From the NCBI GenBank assembly GCA_030271555.1, contig JARXKQ010000007.1:1-14019 (forward strand): a stretch of 14,019 nucleotides of DNA, given 5' to 3'. A program made the position numbers and the translations under genes. Shown here one piece after another: positions 13,497-14,019 of the stretch (its first letter is position 1; every line of letters begins with the position of its first letter). Source of the DNA: Chloroflexota bacterium. Its GTDB lineage: Bacteria > Chloroflexota > Limnocylindria > Limnocylindrales > CSP1-4. A model generated the notes under the pieces. That model ran no database searches. It saw nothing but the letters and a program-made list of their open reading frames with translations, and was not told where the DNA came from.

Positions 13497-13892
13497 GTGT
13501 ACACGGATCGGACGATCGCCTGCGCGGACTGCGGGCAGGAATTCACCTTCACTGCGGGTGAGCAGGAGTTCTACGCCCAGCGGGGCTTTACCGAACCGCC
13601 CAAGCGGTGCCCTTCGGATCGCGCTCTGCGCAAGTCGCAGCGCGGCGGAACCGGTGCCCGCGACGGTGGCGATGGCGGGCGTTACGGCGCCTCGTCGTAT
13701 GACGGCGGCTATTCGTCGTCGTTTGCTGGCGCTCCGGCGGGCTATTCGAGCGGCGGCGGCTCTCGCGAGCGCCGGCCGCGTGAGCTGTTCGAGGCGGTTT
13801 GCGCTGATTGCGGCAAGACCGCGAGCGTTCCGTTCAGGCCCACCGGCAACAAGCCCGTCTATTGCAGCGACTGCTTCCAGAACCACCGCTAG
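13497..13892 (+). CDS. Double zinc-ribbon CxxC protein
   Basis: The 131-residue protein has two zinc modules joined by a Gly/Ser/Tyr-rich linker (50-92). The N-terminal ribbon reads TIACADCGQEFTFTAGEQEF (6-25), then KRCPSDR (36-42); the C-terminal one reads VCADCGKTASVPFRPTG (101-117), then PVYCSDC (120-126). The family is common in Chloroflexota and relatives; it is often annotated only as zinc-ribbon domain protein and may bind nucleic acid. The fourth ligand of the first ribbon, normally Cys, is Asp41. I chose the GTG at 13497 because homologous proteins begin at the MYTDRT segment and GGAGG (13481-13485) lies 11 nt upstream. A GTG at 13431 would add 22 residues without a ribosome site. 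A hairpin follows the stop. Confidence 0.86.
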   Translation: MYTDRTIACADCGQEFTFTAGEQEFYAQRGFTEPPKRCPSDRALRKSQRGGTGARDGGDGGRYGASSYDGGYSSSFAGAPAGYSSGGGSRERRPRELFEAVCADCGKTASVPFRPTGNKPVYCSDCFQNHR

Positions 13893-13909
13893 ACCTTCCC
13901 GCGATTTAG

Positions 13910-13934
13910 GGGCGCGTTTGTCCACAACGCGCCC
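13910..13934 (+). terminator. Hairpin after the zinc-ribbon gene
   Basis: GGGCGCGTT (13910-13918) and AACGCGCCC (13926-13934) form a perfect 9-bp stem with a 7-nt loop, 18 nt after the stop. The trailing bases (ATCTCTCC) are only mildly T-rich, so the terminator may be weak. Confidence 0.6.
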
Positions 13935-13943
13935 ATCTCTCCG

Positions 13944-13986
13944 GTGACTTCGGCGTAAGCGCCTGGTAAGCGGCGCTGCCTAGAGT
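13944..13986 (+). promoter_or_regulatory. Promoter with 11-bp-phased direct repeats
   Basis: GTAAGCG occurs at 13955-13961 and 13966-13972, exactly 11 nt apart, with a degenerate third copy (GTGACTT) at 13944-13950. TAGAGT at 13981-13986 is a -10-like box 8 nt after the last copy, so the repeats cover the -35 region. This is the layout of operators for OmpR/PhoB-type activators. The target gene would lie past the right edge. Confidence 0.5.
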
Positions 13987-14019
13987 CGGGCCCGTCCCGC
14001 CCCACTGACATTCATCGGA

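Noticed and set aside
1..14019. Mobile element, prophage, CRISPR or defence island
   Set aside because: No transposase, integrase, terminal inverted repeats, cas genes or spacer arrays were seen; the HNH-type gene next to the tRNA is the only accessory-looking item and has no integrase beside it.

Overview
The window is about 14 kb of high-GC bacterial chromosome with short intergenic gaps, strong G/C bias at third codon positions, GTG starts and several lipoproteins with Pro/Thr/Ala-rich linkers. The gene set points to an uncultured Chloroflexota-like lineage: a double zinc-ribbon CxxC protein, a site-2 protease with CBS domains, a Glu-type RpiB and tandem-cupredoxin and Asp-box lipoproteins. 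An actinobacterial origin is less likely but cannot be excluded. This assignment is inference from gene style; no 16S or marker phylogeny was available.

Left part (1-1851): a CBS-pair protein cut by the left edge (minus), a CsbD-like stress protein (plus) and a class I SAM methyltransferase (minus). Next (2034-5337) comes a tight three-gene plus-strand operon: an ATP-grasp ligase, an alpha/beta-hydrolase esterase and a lipoprotein with six Asp-box repeats. Spacings are 8 nt and then a 1-nt stop/start overlap. A membrane-anchored trypsin-like (HtrA-type, no PDZ) protease follows, behind a hairpin that can hide its Shine-Dalgarno-like sequence.

Middle (6339-7242, minus): tRNA-Gly(TCC) with encoded CCA overlaps the 3' end of a gene for a protein with two tandem HNH-type zinc domains. 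The HNH stop codon is tRNA nucleotides 8-10. A doubtful 65-residue ORF lies 8 nt upstream. On the plus strand follow a two-domain blue-copper (cupredoxin) lipoprotein, a double hairpin, and a small Cys-containing receiver-like protein without the conserved receiver Lys.

Right part (9076-14019): a membrane protein with an acidic loop diverges from an AlkA-like DNA glycosylase. RpiB diverges from a site-2 protease/CBS protein, and a LOG-family nucleotide phosphoribohydrolase diverges from a YHS-domain protein. Convergent pairs are separated by only 4-6 nt. A zinc-ribbon protein with one Cys ligand replaced closes the set. It is followed by a hairpin and a striking 11-bp-phased direct repeat upstream of a -10-like box that probably serves a gene beyond the right edge.

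Most of this is housekeeping, stress-protection and envelope function rather than a mobile island; I see no IS element, CRISPR array or phage module. The best candidates for something new are the ATP-grasp/esterase/propeller-lipoprotein operon, the tRNA-overlapping tandem HNH gene, a recurrent apparent leaderless-start signal (a -10-like box 6-8 nt before start codons lacking a Shine-Dalgarno), and the phased operator at the right edge.
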